A stretch of 64,000 nt of DNA. It comes from Flagellimonas onchidii. GTDB lineage: Bacteria; Bacteroidota; Bacteroidia; Flavobacteriales; Flavobacteriaceae. Positions 9,622 to 18,168 of this stretch are shown piece after piece. The position numbers and the translations under genes were made by a program. Position 1 is the stretch's first letter. Every line of letters starts with the position of its first letter. Below the pieces are notes generated by a model. It made no database searches. It was given only the letters and a program-made list of their open reading frames with translations, and was not told the DNA's origin. The DNA lies in NCBI RefSeq assembly GCF_004804315.1, contig NZ_SRXX01000010.1, forward strand, positions 62,001-126,000, in the 5' to 3' direction.

Positions 9622-10248
9622 CTAAAAGAGCACTTCTTGTTCTTGCATTTTATTTTCAATTAGTTTGATGTAAGAATCAATTGTTTTATTCATATCCACT
9701 GGTTCAGGAACGTCTATATTTCCCCTCCAAATCAATTCCCTTTCTTTGTCCACACAAATACAATACAAAGAAGTTTCAGCACGATAGACTTTAAAGGTCT
9801 TGTCATATTCGGCATCGTAATATATATTTTGATGATCCAAATAGTCATTACTGAAATTTGTATACATATCACCTATGTTCCGTAGGCGTTCGCGAAAAGT
9901 TCTCTTATTTTCTGTACCAATCACTTTTGTGAACAAAATCGCATCAAACCCTTTGTCCAATAATTGCTGCTCAACCGTAGAAAGCTCTTGCTCTGACATT
10001 TTGGAAGAAGTGAATTTTACATCGAACAAATCAATACTGCGCATAGCATCAATTCCTTTTTGGTTAAGTCTATTCTTGACCCGTGTCTCAAACTCGATGC
10101 GTACATTTTCATCTTGGGCCATTCCCACCACTAGCACTTTATAAGCATCGAATAGGACGATATCCGGGTTTTTCCAAGTACTTACCAACTTGGCGGAAGA
10201 ACACCCGGATAACATCAGGATAAAAAGAGCAATCAATTTCGCTTTCAT
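9622..10248 (-). CDS. Predicted lipoprotein, about 208 aa, function unknown
   Basis: The protein has a lipoprotein signal peptide: MKAKLIALFILMLSGCSSAK, with lipobox LSGC, so it is lipid-anchored, probably to the outer membrane or periplasmic face. The mature part starts KLVSTWKNPD and has alternating strands and helices (VLVVGMAQDENVRIEFE). This recalls small flavobacterial lipoproteins of the DUF4136-like type, though I cannot confirm the family. I chose the ATG at 10248, because it puts the signal peptide at the N-terminus; an ATG at 10275 would add nine polar residues. It follows the hibernation factor gene closely and probably shares its FNR-type promoter. Confidence 0.75.
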   Translation of the reverse strand: MKAKLIALFILMLSGCSSAKLVSTWKNPDIVLFDAYKVLVVGMAQDENVRIEFETRVKNRLNQKGIDAMRSIDLFDVKFTSSKMSEQELSTVEQQLLDKGFDAILFTKVIGTENKRTFRERLRNIGDMYTNFSNDYLDHQNIYYDAEYDKTFKVYRAETSLYCICVDKERELIWRGNIDVPEPVDMNKTIDSYIKLIENKMQEQEVLF

Positions 10249-10264
10249 CCGATTGGATTTTAAT

Positions 10265-10564
10265 TCAATGAGCAATGAACATGCTCTGCCTCTTCTCTAG
10301 TTGACGTTTCAATTCATCAACAGTTTCTGCCATCGACTTTTCAAAGTCGTTTGTTTTAGTTTTAGCAAATATTCTGGGACCGGGAGCACTCAATTCAATC
10401 TCACAGACCTTGTCTTCTCCCGTTCTATCATTTTCAATTTTAAAAAGCACATTGGCTTTAATCAACCAGCTATACTTTTTCCCAACCCTATCGAGCTTTT
10501 TCAAAAGGAGTTTGCTCAACGATTCGCTCGTCTGCATTTTTTGATATTGAATGTTTACTACCAT
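10265..10564 (-). CDS. hpf: Ribosome hibernation promoting factor, HPF/RaiA family, short form
   Basis: A short-type HPF/YfiA protein of about 99 residues that binds the 30S decoding region and silences ribosomes under stress. It begins MVVNIQYQKMQTSESLSKLL and continues with the family's two-helix, four-strand pattern, ending in a conserved helix (EKSMAETVDELKRQLEKRQ). The start at 10564 (not 10576) is chosen because the predicted transcription start from the upstream promoter is near 10584, leaving a 19-nt leader, and because the family starts at the VNIQ strand. It is divergent from hemN. An FNR-type site at 10619-10630 sits 40.5 bp upstream of the predicted start point, so expression is probably switched on when oxygen is scarce. 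Confidence 0.85.
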   Translation of the reverse strand: MVVNIQYQKMQTSESLSKLLLKKLDRVGKKYSWLIKANVLFKIENDRTGEDKVCEIELSAPGPRIFAKTKTNDFEKSMAETVDELKRQLEKRQSMFIAH

Positions 10565-10588
10565 GACAATTTGCATTAATGTTTATAC

Positions 10589-10630
10589 CAAATTACCTAT
10601 GGAATCATGGAAAAAAAATGACATTTATCA
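10589..10630 (-). promoter_or_regulatory. FNR-type operator and promoter of hpf
   Basis: The palindrome TGACATTTATCA (10619-10630) is followed on the minus strand by a -7 box ending TTTG (GTAATTTG, G at 10589). This predicts a start point near 10584. The palindrome centre is then at about -40.5, the position used for class II activation by Crp/Fnr proteins. Confidence 0.6.
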
Positions 10631-10685
10631 TTCCATCCATTTTTCCCTGCAAACCACAGATTAATGTTAACCCTTCATGGCAAAC

Positions 10686-10728
10686 TGACAATTATCATGT
10701 TTTTTGTTTACACCCAAAACTACTTTTG
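10686..10728 (+). promoter_or_regulatory. FNR-type operator and promoter of hemN
   Basis: The palindrome TGACAATTATCA (10686-10697) precedes a perfect Bacteroidota -7 box, TACTTTTG (10721-10728). The predicted start point near 10733 puts the palindrome centre at -41.5 and leaves a leader of about 15 nt before the hemN ATG. Confidence 0.7.
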
Positions 10729-10747
10729 AACCGTAACAGAAAAAATT

Positions 10748-12106
10748 ATGTGCCAACTTGTTCAAAAATATAATGTACCGGGTCCAAGATATACCAGCTA
10801 TCCCACGGTTCCATATTGGGATTTAGAGAATTTCTCGGGAAAACTATGGAAATCGAGTATCCTCAAAACATTTCAAGAAGACCCAAATGAAGGGATTAGT
10901 TTATACATCCACCTTCCTTTTTGTGAGAGCATGTGTACTTTCTGTGGTTGTCATAAGCGTATCACAAAACGCCATGAGCTTGAAATGCCATACTTAAAAA
11001 CCGTTCTTAAAGAATGGAAGTTGTATGTTGACTTACTTGGCGCCAAACCGATGATAAAGGAGATACATCTTGGAGGCGGCACTCCTACATTCTTTTCACC
11101 TGAGAATCTCCAATTTCTTGTCGAGGGAATCTTTCGTCATGCCAAAAAAGATATAAATGCCCAGTTCAGTTTTGAAGGGCATCCGAATAACACAACCAAG
11201 CAACACCTACAGGCCCTTTTTGATGCAGGGTTCAAAAGGGTCTGCTTAGGTGTCCAAGATTACAGTCCAACCGTACAAAAGGCCATAAACCGGATTCAAC
11301 CTTTTGAGAATGTCAAAAAGGTTACCGATTGGGCAAGGGAAATCGGATATACTTCCGTTGGGCATGACATTATTTACGGATTACCTTTTCAAACCTTGGA
11401 AGATGTAAAACAGACCATTACTAAAACCAACGCGCTTAAGCCCGATAGAATTGCATTTTACAGTTATGCGCATGTACCTTGGTTAAAAGGAAACGGACAG
11501 CGTGGTTTTAAGGAAGAAAACCTTCCTTCTTCTACCGAAAAGAAAACACAATATGAGCAAGGTAAAAAAATGCTGACCGATTCAGGGTACAAAGATGTGG
11601 GGATGGATCATTTTGCGCTTCCAACCGATGATTTATATAAAGCCTTATTGAACGGAACACTTCATAGAAATTTTATGGGCTATACCCCCTCAAAGACTAA
11701 ACTCATAATCGGATTGGGCGTGTCCAGCATAGGAGATAGTTGGTACGGATTCGCTCAAAATGTAAAAAGTACAGAGGAGTACGAGCACTTGGTCGAACAT
11801 GGGGTATTACCAATTTTTAGGGGACATATTTTGACCCAAGAAGATGAAATCATAAGAAAGCACATTCTAAACCTTATGTGTCAGTTCCAAACTAAGTTGA
11901 CCCAGGAGGAGAAAGAGGAAATTGATTTTGATGGAATAGTCAAAAATCTTGAGGAACTTCAGTCGGATGGCCTGGTAACCATTGAGGCCAATAATATTCT
12001 CGTTACCAAAAAGGGAAGACCTTTCATTCGAAACATCAGCATGGCCTTTGATCTAAAATTGCATCGAAAAAAACCTGAAACAAGGTTGTTTTCTATGACC
12101 GTTTAA
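10748..12106 (+). CDS. hemN: Oxygen-independent coproporphyrinogen III oxidase (radical SAM)
   Basis: HemN converts coproporphyrinogen III to protoporphyrinogen IX without O2, using radical SAM chemistry, and so supplies haem for anaerobic or micro-oxic growth. The 452-aa protein starts MCQLVQKYNVPGPRYTSYPT. Its radical SAM cluster CESMCTFCGCH gives C59, C63 and C66 as the Fe-S ligands, with C68 as the extra HemN cysteine. EIHLGGGTPTFF is the SAM-binding glycine motif, and a HemN C-terminal domain follows. The FNR-type site and -7 box immediately upstream predict oxygen control. The usp gene starts 18 bp downstream, so the two form an operon. Confidence 0.95.
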   Translation: MCQLVQKYNVPGPRYTSYPTVPYWDLENFSGKLWKSSILKTFQEDPNEGISLYIHLPFCESMCTFCGCHKRITKRHELEMPYLKTVLKEWKLYVDLLGAKPMIKEIHLGGGTPTFFSPENLQFLVEGIFRHAKKDINAQFSFEGHPNNTTKQHLQALFDAGFKRVCLGVQDYSPTVQKAINRIQPFENVKKVTDWAREIGYTSVGHDIIYGLPFQTLEDVKQTITKTNALKPDRIAFYSYAHVPWLKGNGQRGFKEENLPSSTEKKTQYEQGKKMLTDSGYKDVGMDHFALPTDDLYKALLNGTLHRNFMGYTPSKTKLIIGLGVSSIGDSWYGFAQNVKSTEEYEHLVEHGVLPIFRGHILTQEDEIIRKHILNLMCQFQTKLTQEEKEEIDFDGIVKNLEELQSDGLVTIEANNILVTKKGRPFIRNISMAFDLKLHRKKPETRLFSMTV

Positions 12107-12124
12107 TCTTAAAACCCAAATCCA

Positions 12125-12946
12125 ATGAAAAACATTATCGTACCTGTAGATTTTTCAGAGCAATCGGAAAAAGCTCTAAAAGTGGCGGCAAACTTGTCAA
12201 AAGATAACAATGCCGAACTATTGATACTGCATATGCTCGAACTCTCGCCCGCAATCATGAGCGAATCAGGTTATGTATCGCAAGAACAAATAGTTCATTT
12301 AATCAGAATAGGGGAAAAGCGGTTTACCGAATTTTTGGACAAACCTTACATGAAAGATGTAAAGGTAACCCCGGTCATTAAACATTATAAAGTCTTCAGT
12401 GAAGTCAATGAGTTGGCACAAAAACACAATGCAGACCTTATAGTCATGGGATCACACGGCACAGACGGACTTCAGGAAATATTCATAGGGTCAAACACAG
12501 AACGTGTGGTAAGAACTTCGGATATACCGGTTTTGGTGATAAAAGATGATAATGACAATTTCAAAATTGACCGATTTGTGTTCGCTTGCGACTTTAAAGA
12601 AGAAAACGTAGCTGTGCTCAAAAAAGCAGTGGAAATTGCAAAATTGTTCAAGTCGCAATTACATCTTGTCTATATCAATACTCCGGGAGATGAGTTCTTA
12701 AGCAATGAAGATGCCTACTCTAGGATATCCAAGCTCTTGAACATGGCCACTCTGGGGCTAGAGGTTGATATTTATAATGACTACTCGGTGGAAAAAGGAG
12801 TCTTGAATTACAGTGAATCGGTCGCCGCAAACCTTATAGGAATTCCAACCCATGGAAGAAGAGGATTGTCACATTTTTTTATGGGAAGTATTGGAGAAGA
12901 TATAGCCAATCATTCCAAAACTCCGGTAATCACCTTTAAAATATGA
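12125..12946 (+). CDS. Tandem universal stress protein
   Basis: A 273-aa cytoplasmic protein with two Usp domains. The first (residues about 1-140) begins MKNIIVPVDFSEQSEKAL and ends with the ATP-binding loop GSHGTDGLQEIFIGSNTERV. The second domain is more divergent but keeps THGRRGLSHFFMGSIGED. Such proteins bind ATP and help survival in energy or oxygen limitation; the target is unknown. It is in an operon with hemN, 18 bp apart, and so should fall under the same FNR-type promoter. A second Usp gene at 25115 has its own copy of that operator. Confidence 0.92.
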   Translation: MKNIIVPVDFSEQSEKALKVAANLSKDNNAELLILHMLELSPAIMSESGYVSQEQIVHLIRIGEKRFTEFLDKPYMKDVKVTPVIKHYKVFSEVNELAQKHNADLIVMGSHGTDGLQEIFIGSNTERVVRTSDIPVLVIKDDNDNFKIDRFVFACDFKEENVAVLKKAVEIAKLFKSQLHLVYINTPGDEFLSNEDAYSRISKLLNMATLGLEVDIYNDYSVEKGVLNYSESVAANLIGIPTHGRRGLSHFFMGSIGEDIANHSKTPVITFKI

Positions 12947-12982
12947 ATTTGGTTTAGTTTTTAGTATTTAAATTTCAAAAAC

Positions 12983-13010
12983 AAAGGGGAAGTCGTCTAG
13001 CTTCCCTTTT
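12983..13010. terminator. Bidirectional terminator between usp and the CoA-transferase gene
   Basis: A stem of about 9-10 bp (AAAGGGGAAG / CTTCCCTTTT, one G-T wobble) with an 8-nt loop has T-rich tails on both strands. It lies between convergent genes, 36 bp after the usp stop. Confidence 0.75.
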
Positions 13011-13031
13011 TTGTGAAAAATAACTAATCGA

Positions 13032-14300
13032 TTAGCCTTTAAACCTTTCAAAAGCTGCTTTATCCAAAGCCTCCTGATGGTCAGGATGTGCAATGGATAT
13101 CAATGCCTTGGCTCGTTGTTTCAGATTCTTGCCATAAAGATTGACCACCCCATTTTCGGTTGCCACATAGTGCACGTGAGCTCTGGTGGTAGTGACCCCA
13201 GCTCCTTCCTTTAAATACGGTGTAATCTTGGAAATTCCTTTATGGGTAATCGAAGGCATGGCGAAAATAGGTTTTCCACCTTCGGAAAGTGATGCCCCCC
13301 TGATAAAATCCATTTGCCCTCCCACACCTGAGAATTGAAATCCTCCAATAGTGTCGGCACATACCTGTCCGGTCAAATCAATTTCAATGGCACTGTTTAT
13401 GGCAGTTACTTTAGGATTTCTTCTAATCTTGGCAGTGTCATTGGTATAGGCTGCTTCCCGAAAATCACAAACGGGATTGTCATCAATAAAATCGTATAAC
13501 CTTCGTGACCCTACGGCGAAACAGCTGACAATCTTTCCCTGCTTTACCTTTTTTTCTTCCCCGGTAATCACTCCTGTTTCAATAAGAGGTAGAACTCCAT
13601 CCGAAAACATTTCTGTATGGATACCCAAGCGTTTATGATTACTTAAATTGGATAAAACAGCGTTCGGAATGTTTCCAATCCCCATTTGCAAAGTGGCTCC
13701 GTCCTCAATCAAAGAGGCCACATGCCCTCCAATTTCATGTTCCACCTTCGAGATTTCTGTTGGTTCGTGTTCATGAATAGGACAGTCCACTTCAATGGCG
13801 TAGTTTATATTATCGATATGAATGATACCATCCCCATGTGAGCGGGGTACTTGCGGGTTTATTTGTGCAACCACTTTTTTGGCCGTTTCAATAGCGGGAA
13901 GGGCAACATCAACAGAAACCCCCAATGAACAATACCCATGTTTATCTGGTGGAGACACCTGAATAAAGGCCACATTCAACGGTAAAATATTTCTTCTGAA
14001 CAATAAATGGATTTCGCTTAAAAAAATAGGTACGTAAGCGCCATTTGGCCCATTGATTGACTTGCGAACATTCCCACCAACGAACAAGCTGTTCATATAA
14101 AAACTCTCATTACAAGGAGCCTTGGTGTACCTGGCATCACCTTCTGTATGAATAGAAACAATTTCAACATTTTTGATTTCCTGATGCCTATCACAAAGGG
14201 CATCAATCAATATGTTCGGAGTCATGGCCGCGCCTTGAAAAAAGACTCGATTACCTGATTCGACTATACTTACCGCTTCTTGAGCAGATGTTATTTTCAT
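13032..14300 (-). CDS. Acetyl-CoA hydrolase/transferase family protein (4-hydroxybutyrate CoA-transferase-like)
   Basis: A 422-aa family I CoA-transferase or acetyl-CoA hydrolase. These enzymes move CoA between acetyl-CoA and a short-chain acid, or hydrolyse acetyl-CoA, through a glutamyl-CoA intermediate. The N-terminal half has GNRVFFQGAAMTPN and NVAFIQVSPPDKHGYCSLG. The C-terminal half has LQMGIGNIPNAVL and the HTEMFSDG segment carrying the likely catalytic glutamate, then FSGVGGQMDFIRGA. Cytoplasmic. In this micro-oxic locus a role in acetate or overflow metabolism is plausible, but the acid substrate is not defined. No FNR-type palindrome was seen in its short upstream region. Confidence 0.9.
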   Translation of the reverse strand: MKITSAQEAVSIVESGNRVFFQGAAMTPNILIDALCDRHQEIKNVEIVSIHTEGDARYTKAPCNESFYMNSLFVGGNVRKSINGPNGAYVPIFLSEIHLLFRRNILPLNVAFIQVSPPDKHGYCSLGVSVDVALPAIETAKKVVAQINPQVPRSHGDGIIHIDNINYAIEVDCPIHEHEPTEISKVEHEIGGHVASLIEDGATLQMGIGNIPNAVLSNLSNHKRLGIHTEMFSDGVLPLIETGVITGEEKKVKQGKIVSCFAVGSRRLYDFIDDNPVCDFREAAYTNDTAKIRRNPKVTAINSAIEIDLTGQVCADTIGGFQFSGVGGQMDFIRGASLSEGGKPIFAMPSITHKGISKITPYLKEGAGVTTTRAHVHYVATENGVVNLYGKNLKQRAKALISIAHPDHQEALDKAAFERFKG

Positions 14301-14333
14301 TTATTATGTTTTTATGAATTTACGTAAAGCCAT

Positions 14334-15044
14334 TTATGGTTGATGGCATTCTATGTTAGCGGAAACAGAATCAGTAGATATCGGTTTTGGCGAAACGTAC
14401 GGAATTCCCAATCCCAATCCTCGAATTATGAACAATGCACCTATAAGCACCACGAATACAGGAATTAATTTACGAAACCTTGCCTTTAAGGGGCCATTGA
14501 AAAACCCTCTGGAAAACACTACTGCTGTCATCAAAGGAATGGTACCAGCCCCAAACAAAACCATATACAGCCCTCCTTGCAACGCGTTACCATAAGCAAT
14601 CGCCCCCAATAACGCCATATATACTAGCCCACACGGTAAGAAACCGTTTAAAAACCCAATGGTCAACAAAGCATCCGGTGTTTTTTTATTTAGCTCCATT
14701 CCCAATCGAGATTTAACTTTTCCCAAAATTGAGTAAATGGGTTTGGACAAGACATTGGTTGCAAAATATTTCGTAGGAATTACAACCAACAGTATCATTA
14801 TCACACCAACTACAATGGAAAGTTTTTGCTGAATTCCGAATAAAGACAGCCCCTTACCCAATAGTCCGAACAGAATTCCTATTACACCATAAGCCATAAG
14901 ACGCCCCATATGATAAATAGAAACCTGAACCAGTTTTTTGAAATTATTTTGATGATCAAGCGGTAACATAAAAGCAATGGGCCCACACATACCCAAGCAG
15001 TGCAAGCTTCCCAAAAAACCCAATATCAGCGCTGATATCAACAT
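14334..15044 (-). CDS. DsbD_2/TauE-SafE-like membrane protein of the cbb3 maturation set
   Basis: A 236-aa inner-membrane protein with about six helices, commonly annotated as sulfite exporter TauE/SafE-like or the cytochrome biogenesis transmembrane region (DsbD_2 family). The diagnostic features are GSLHCLGMCGP in the first helix and GFLNGFLPCGLVY in the middle; these conserved cysteines suggest metal or thiol chemistry. It is the last gene of the ccoS-NO-Q-P-G-fixH series, 3 bp after fixH. By its position it probably serves copper delivery or redox maturation of cbb3 oxidase rather than sulfite export. The C-terminal tail includes CHQP. Confidence 0.85.
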   Translation of the reverse strand: MLISALILGFLGSLHCLGMCGPIAFMLPLDHQNNFKKLVQVSIYHMGRLMAYGVIGILFGLLGKGLSLFGIQQKLSIVVGVIMILLVVIPTKYFATNVLSKPIYSILGKVKSRLGMELNKKTPDALLTIGFLNGFLPCGLVYMALLGAIAYGNALQGGLYMVLFGAGTIPLMTAVVFSRGFFNGPLKARFRKLIPVFVVLIGALFIIRGLGLGIPYVSPKPISTDSVSANIECHQP

Positions 15045-15047
15045 TAA

Positions 15048-15494
15048 TTAATAAGTTAATCGTTCCTTGAACAAAAAATTGTTTCCTTCGTATTGCCATT
15101 TGATGGTAATGTCCCAGCGACCGTCCACCAAGCTATTGTCAGGTATGAGCAAATGTGTTTTGGACAAACTTAAAGGAAAGTCTAAATCCAAATGCTTGTT
15201 AGACGGTCTGTAAAGGGACACTATTCCCGTAATTTTTTTTGGGTCGAATTTCTCAGGGAAAAAGATGGTTATTCCTTCTTCTGATTTCTCCAGTTTAAGT
15301 TTGGCTCCCAGTTCCATCGCCGATTTGGATGCGTCGATTTCCTTTTGATAAGCCAATTCCCGCTTATAATATTCCTGCGTGACCAAATCATGGTTTGCTT
15401 GGTCATCAGTACTCATCCGAATCACAAAGTATAGTATAAACGCTATAAAAGCGATGAACGCAATCACTATTCCTGTTCCCCAGTTTATTTTCAT
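15048..15494 (-). CDS. fixH: FixH family protein (cbb3 oxidase maturation)
   Basis: A 148-aa protein with one N-terminal membrane helix (residues about 6-26: TGIVIAFIAFIAFILYFVIR) and a periplasmic beta-rich domain. The helix is followed by DLVTQEYYKRELAYQKEID, a typical FixH stretch. The protein is needed for cbb3 oxidase assembly, probably with the copper ATPase CcoI. It is 12 bp downstream of ccoG and 3 bp upstream of the TauE-like gene. Confidence 0.9.
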   Translation of the reverse strand: MKINWGTGIVIAFIAFIAFILYFVIRMSTDDQANHDLVTQEYYKRELAYQKEIDASKSAMELGAKLKLEKSEEGITIFFPEKFDPKKITGIVSLYRPSNKHLDLDFPLSLSKTHLLIPDNSLVDGRWDITIKWQYEGNNFLFKERLTY

Positions 15495-15506
15495 CTTAAT
15501 TTTTTT

Positions 15507-16916
15507 TTAATTATAACTTCTCGGAGCCAAAAATTGGGTTACCGTAGTCTCTATAAGCTTATCACCGCTATAAACTCCGATTCTCAACTTATCTTTATCT
15601 CCAGTCAATGCCGAATTATTGATCTCTATAAACAATGTTCCTTCAGCTATTTTCTCAGCTGGGACCCTAAAGTTTTCCCCAGAAACTATCTTTATGGTTC
15701 CTTTATGGGACATAAGCTTAAAACTTACCCCATCGATATCTTTTGAGGTTTTGTTTACCAATTTATAGGTGTACACATTGCTGATAATGTTGTTTTCTTT
15801 TCGTTCGTACAACTGACCAGGAAGGCGTAATATGTTGGCCTCTACATCATTTCTCAAGAATAACATTCCTATTAAAATACCTACAAGCACAATCAAAACG
15901 GCCGTATAGCCCTTCATCCGAGCGGTAAATTTGAATTTGGATTTTTTGTTTATCTCGTCCTCGCTTGCATAACGAATCAGTCCACGAGGCTTTTTGATGC
16001 TGTCCATGATATGGTCGCACTCATCGATACATGCCGTGCAGTTTACACATTCTAGCTGGGTTCCGTTTCGAATGTCAATCCCTGTTGGACAGACATTCAC
16101 GCACTGAAAACAATCTATACAATCACCATGACCTAACGCTTCGCGATCTTCATTCTTGCGAAATTTTTTGCGCCCATTTTCACCTTCTCCCCTTTTATGA
16201 TCATAGGCCACAACAATGGATTTATCATCCAGAAGCACTCCTTGCAACCTTCCGTAGGGACATGCAATGATGCAGACTTGCTCCCTGAACCAAGCAAAGA
16301 CAAAATAAAAGACGCCTGTAAAAATCAATAGTGGAACCATGGTGCCCAAATGAGCTGTAGGACCATCAAATATGTACCGAATGAGTTTATCACTTCCAAT
16401 GAGATAGCCCAAGAAAATATTCGCAATCAAAAACGAAATGATGAAAAAGATGGTCCATTTCAACAGTCTTTTACGAATCTTTTTAGCATTCCATTCAGAC
16501 TTAGCCAAACGCATCTGAGCTCCACGGTCTCCATCAATCCAAAACTCTATCCTACGAAAAACCATTTCCATAAAAATGGTTTGGGGACACATCCATCCAC
16601 AAAAAATCCTTCCGTAAGCAACCGTAAACAATGCGATAAATATTACTCCAGCAATCATGGAAACCACGACCAAATGAAAATCTTGGGGCCAAAAAGGAAA
16701 TCCAAAGATATTGAAGCGTCGTTCCAAAACATTGAACAACAGAAACTGGTGGCCATTGATCTTTATAAACGGAGAGGCAAATAGAAACAACAGCAGACCG
16801 TAACTCACATATTTGCGATATTTAAAAAAGCGTCCGCTTGGCTTTTTGGGAAATATCCAAGCCCTTTTGCCTTCTTCGTTAATCGTTCCTATGGAGTCCC
16901 TAAAATTCTCTTCCAT
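15507..16916 (-). CDS. ccoG: Cytochrome c oxidase accessory protein CcoG/FixG/RdxA
   Basis: A 469-aa inner-membrane ferredoxin-like protein that takes part in copper reduction for cbb3 oxidase assembly. Several membrane helices flank FCGWMCPQT and CIIACPYGR. A double 4Fe-4S cluster region follows (CIDCFQCVNVCPTGID, then CVNCTACIDECD), and the C-terminal third is the Ig-like FixG_C domain in the periplasm. It lies downstream of ccoP, with a 71-bp spacer holding a strong hairpin that does not look like a terminator. It is in the same leftward series as fixH. Confidence 0.95.
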   Translation of the reverse strand: MEENFRDSIGTINEEGKRAWIFPKKPSGRFFKYRKYVSYGLLLFLFASPFIKINGHQFLLFNVLERRFNIFGFPFWPQDFHLVVVSMIAGVIFIALFTVAYGRIFCGWMCPQTIFMEMVFRRIEFWIDGDRGAQMRLAKSEWNAKKIRKRLLKWTIFFIISFLIANIFLGYLIGSDKLIRYIFDGPTAHLGTMVPLLIFTGVFYFVFAWFREQVCIIACPYGRLQGVLLDDKSIVVAYDHKRGEGENGRKKFRKNEDREALGHGDCIDCFQCVNVCPTGIDIRNGTQLECVNCTACIDECDHIMDSIKKPRGLIRYASEDEINKKSKFKFTARMKGYTAVLIVLVGILIGMLFLRNDVEANILRLPGQLYERKENNIISNVYTYKLVNKTSKDIDGVSFKLMSHKGTIKIVSGENFRVPAEKIAEGTLFIEINNSALTGDKDKLRIGVYSGDKLIETTVTQFLAPRSYN

Positions 16917-16930
16917 TGTAATGTTTTATC

Positions 16931-16976
16931 AGTGCCTCCGTGCTTCGGACACCTCCTCTTTAAAAGGAGGAGGTGT
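16931..16976. repeat. Intra-operonic hairpin between ccoP and ccoG
   Basis: ACACCTCCTC and GAGGAGGTGT form a perfect 10-bp stem around TTTAAAAG (16949-16976). The adjoining GCCTCCGTGCTTCGGACACC resembles the hairpin repeats at 35.9 and 48.0 kb. There is no T-run, so it is more likely an mRNA-processing or stability element, or a mobile repeat, than a terminator. Confidence 0.6.
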
Positions 16977-16987
16977 TTCATTCCAAC

Positions 16988-17875
16988 TTAATTAGCTGAT
17001 TCTGAATCTACCCAAACTTCTCCTTCTGGAGCTTTGGGGTTAGCTGGTGTAGTACCCTTCAAGGTTATTATATAACTCGAAACCTGTGCGATTTCCAAAG
17101 GTTTTAAGCTTTGCTTCCAAGCAATCATTCCTTTTCCATCACGCCCACCTTCAGAAACAGTGGTAAAAATATTTTTGATTCCACCACCCAGAATCCAATG
17201 TTCATCGGTCAGGTTGGGCCCAATTCCTCCACCTCCATCTGCCATGTGACAGGCAACACAATTGGTGGTAAATATTTTTTCACCTGCAGCTAAATCGGCT
17301 GCTTCGGAAAGAAATTCAACGGTATTGGCATCGACCAGATCCTTAGCGGTCTTCTTGTATTTTTCAATGGCGATTCTCGCAGCCGCCACTTCTTGTTCAT
17401 ATTCTTCCGCTTGAGTATAATCCCCTGCGATGTGGAATCTAACCAAATAGATTACACTAAATACAATGGTTCCATAGAAAAGGTACACCCACCAGGGTGG
17501 TAATACATTATCCAATTCCCGGATACCATCATAATTATGGTCCATTATGATGTCTTTTTCCTGTTCAATGGCACGGCTCTTTGTCAAGTTTTGATATACA
17601 CGCTTGGCCCACTTCCATTCAAGCTTCTTATTCTTTGAAGCCAAGTATTTTGCCTTACCTTCTTCAGAAAGTGTCTGAAACATCACATTTTCAATAGAAT
17701 GCAATATCAGTTCTATGGCAATCAGAATCATTAAAACCAACAGCAGGAACAACTGCGTAATTGGATATTCGATAATTGCCGGTTTATCTCCAGAATCAAT
17801 AAAATATTCCATCAACCCGAATATCAGGAAGAATAATACTGGAATACGTATCCACCATGGTGTTCTTGTGTTCAT
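16988..17875 (-). CDS. ccoP: cbb3 oxidase subunit CcoP, mono-haem
   Basis: The membrane-anchored c-type cytochrome that passes electrons to the CcoNO core. The 295-aa protein has two N-terminal helices (about 9-25 and 40-60). A third, after the CcoP signature GIRELDNVLPPWWVYLF, spans about 128-148. A C-terminal cytochrome c domain has C206-x-x-C209-H210 and a distal methionine candidate (GMIAW). Proteobacterial CcoP usually carries two CxxCH sites; only one is present here, which is common for Bacteroidota. It starts 4 bp after ccoQ. Confidence 0.93.
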   Translation of the reverse strand: MNTRTPWWIRIPVLFFLIFGLMEYFIDSGDKPAIIEYPITQLFLLLVLMILIAIELILHSIENVMFQTLSEEGKAKYLASKNKKLEWKWAKRVYQNLTKSRAIEQEKDIIMDHNYDGIRELDNVLPPWWVYLFYGTIVFSVIYLVRFHIAGDYTQAEEYEQEVAAARIAIEKYKKTAKDLVDANTVEFLSEAADLAAGEKIFTTNCVACHMADGGGGIGPNLTDEHWILGGGIKNIFTTVSEGGRDGKGMIAWKQSLKPLEIAQVSSYIITLKGTTPANPKAPEGEVWVDSESAN

Positions 17876-17879
17876 AATA

Positions 17880-18065
17880 CTATAGTTTGTTGTGTTGATC
17901 GTTATCTAAAGGCAATTCTCCCATCTCTTTGATATGTGCTTTGGAGGCGGTAAAAACCCACCAAAACAGCAAAACAAAAAACACGAAGAAGATCAATAGT
18001 GATATCATCGGGTAACTAGCGATACCCTCGATACTTTCCATATGGTTTTTTACAAATTTCAACAT
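17880..18065 (-). CDS. ccoQ: cbb3 oxidase small subunit CcoQ-like
   Basis: A 61-aa single-helix membrane protein (helix about residues 20-41, with FFVFFVLLFWWVF) between ccoNO and ccoP. Its size, topology and position fit CcoQ/FixQ, which stabilises the oxidase. It starts MLKFVKNHMESIEGIASYPM. The C-terminus is charged and probably cytoplasmic. Confidence 0.85.
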   Translation of the reverse strand: MLKFVKNHMESIEGIASYPMISLLIFFVFFVLLFWWVFTASKAHIKEMGELPLDNDQHNKL

Positions 18066-18076
18066 GACATTAATTA

Positions 18077-18104
18077 GATTTGAGATGTCAGATTTGAGAT
18101 GTCA
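18077..18104. repeat. Two tandem copies of a 14-bp repeat
   Basis: GATTTGAGATGTCA occurs twice head-to-tail in the 103-bp gap between ccoNO and ccoQ. A related partial copy (GTCAGATAGGAAATC) follows. Its function is unknown. Confidence 0.7.
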
Positions 18105-18168
18105 GATAGGAAATCTTTAAAGCTTTGTTTCCCCCATCTTATTTCTTGTTTCTGTCATCTGAGTTCTT

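Noticed and set aside
10562..10574. A further TGACAATTTGCA sequence near the hpf start, possible sixth FNR-type site
   Set aside because: Only one half matches; the other half reads TGCA, and it lies inside the start region of hpf, not at an activating distance.
16350..16784. Long open frame on the plus strand opposite ccoG
   Set aside because: It is antisense to a clearly conserved gene and encodes a low-complexity product with no recognisable features.
18077..18104. GATTTGAGATGTCA tandem repeat as an FNR-type or other operator for ccoQ
   Set aside because: The half sites are direct rather than inverted, and no promoter box follows; it looks like a simple intergenic repeat.
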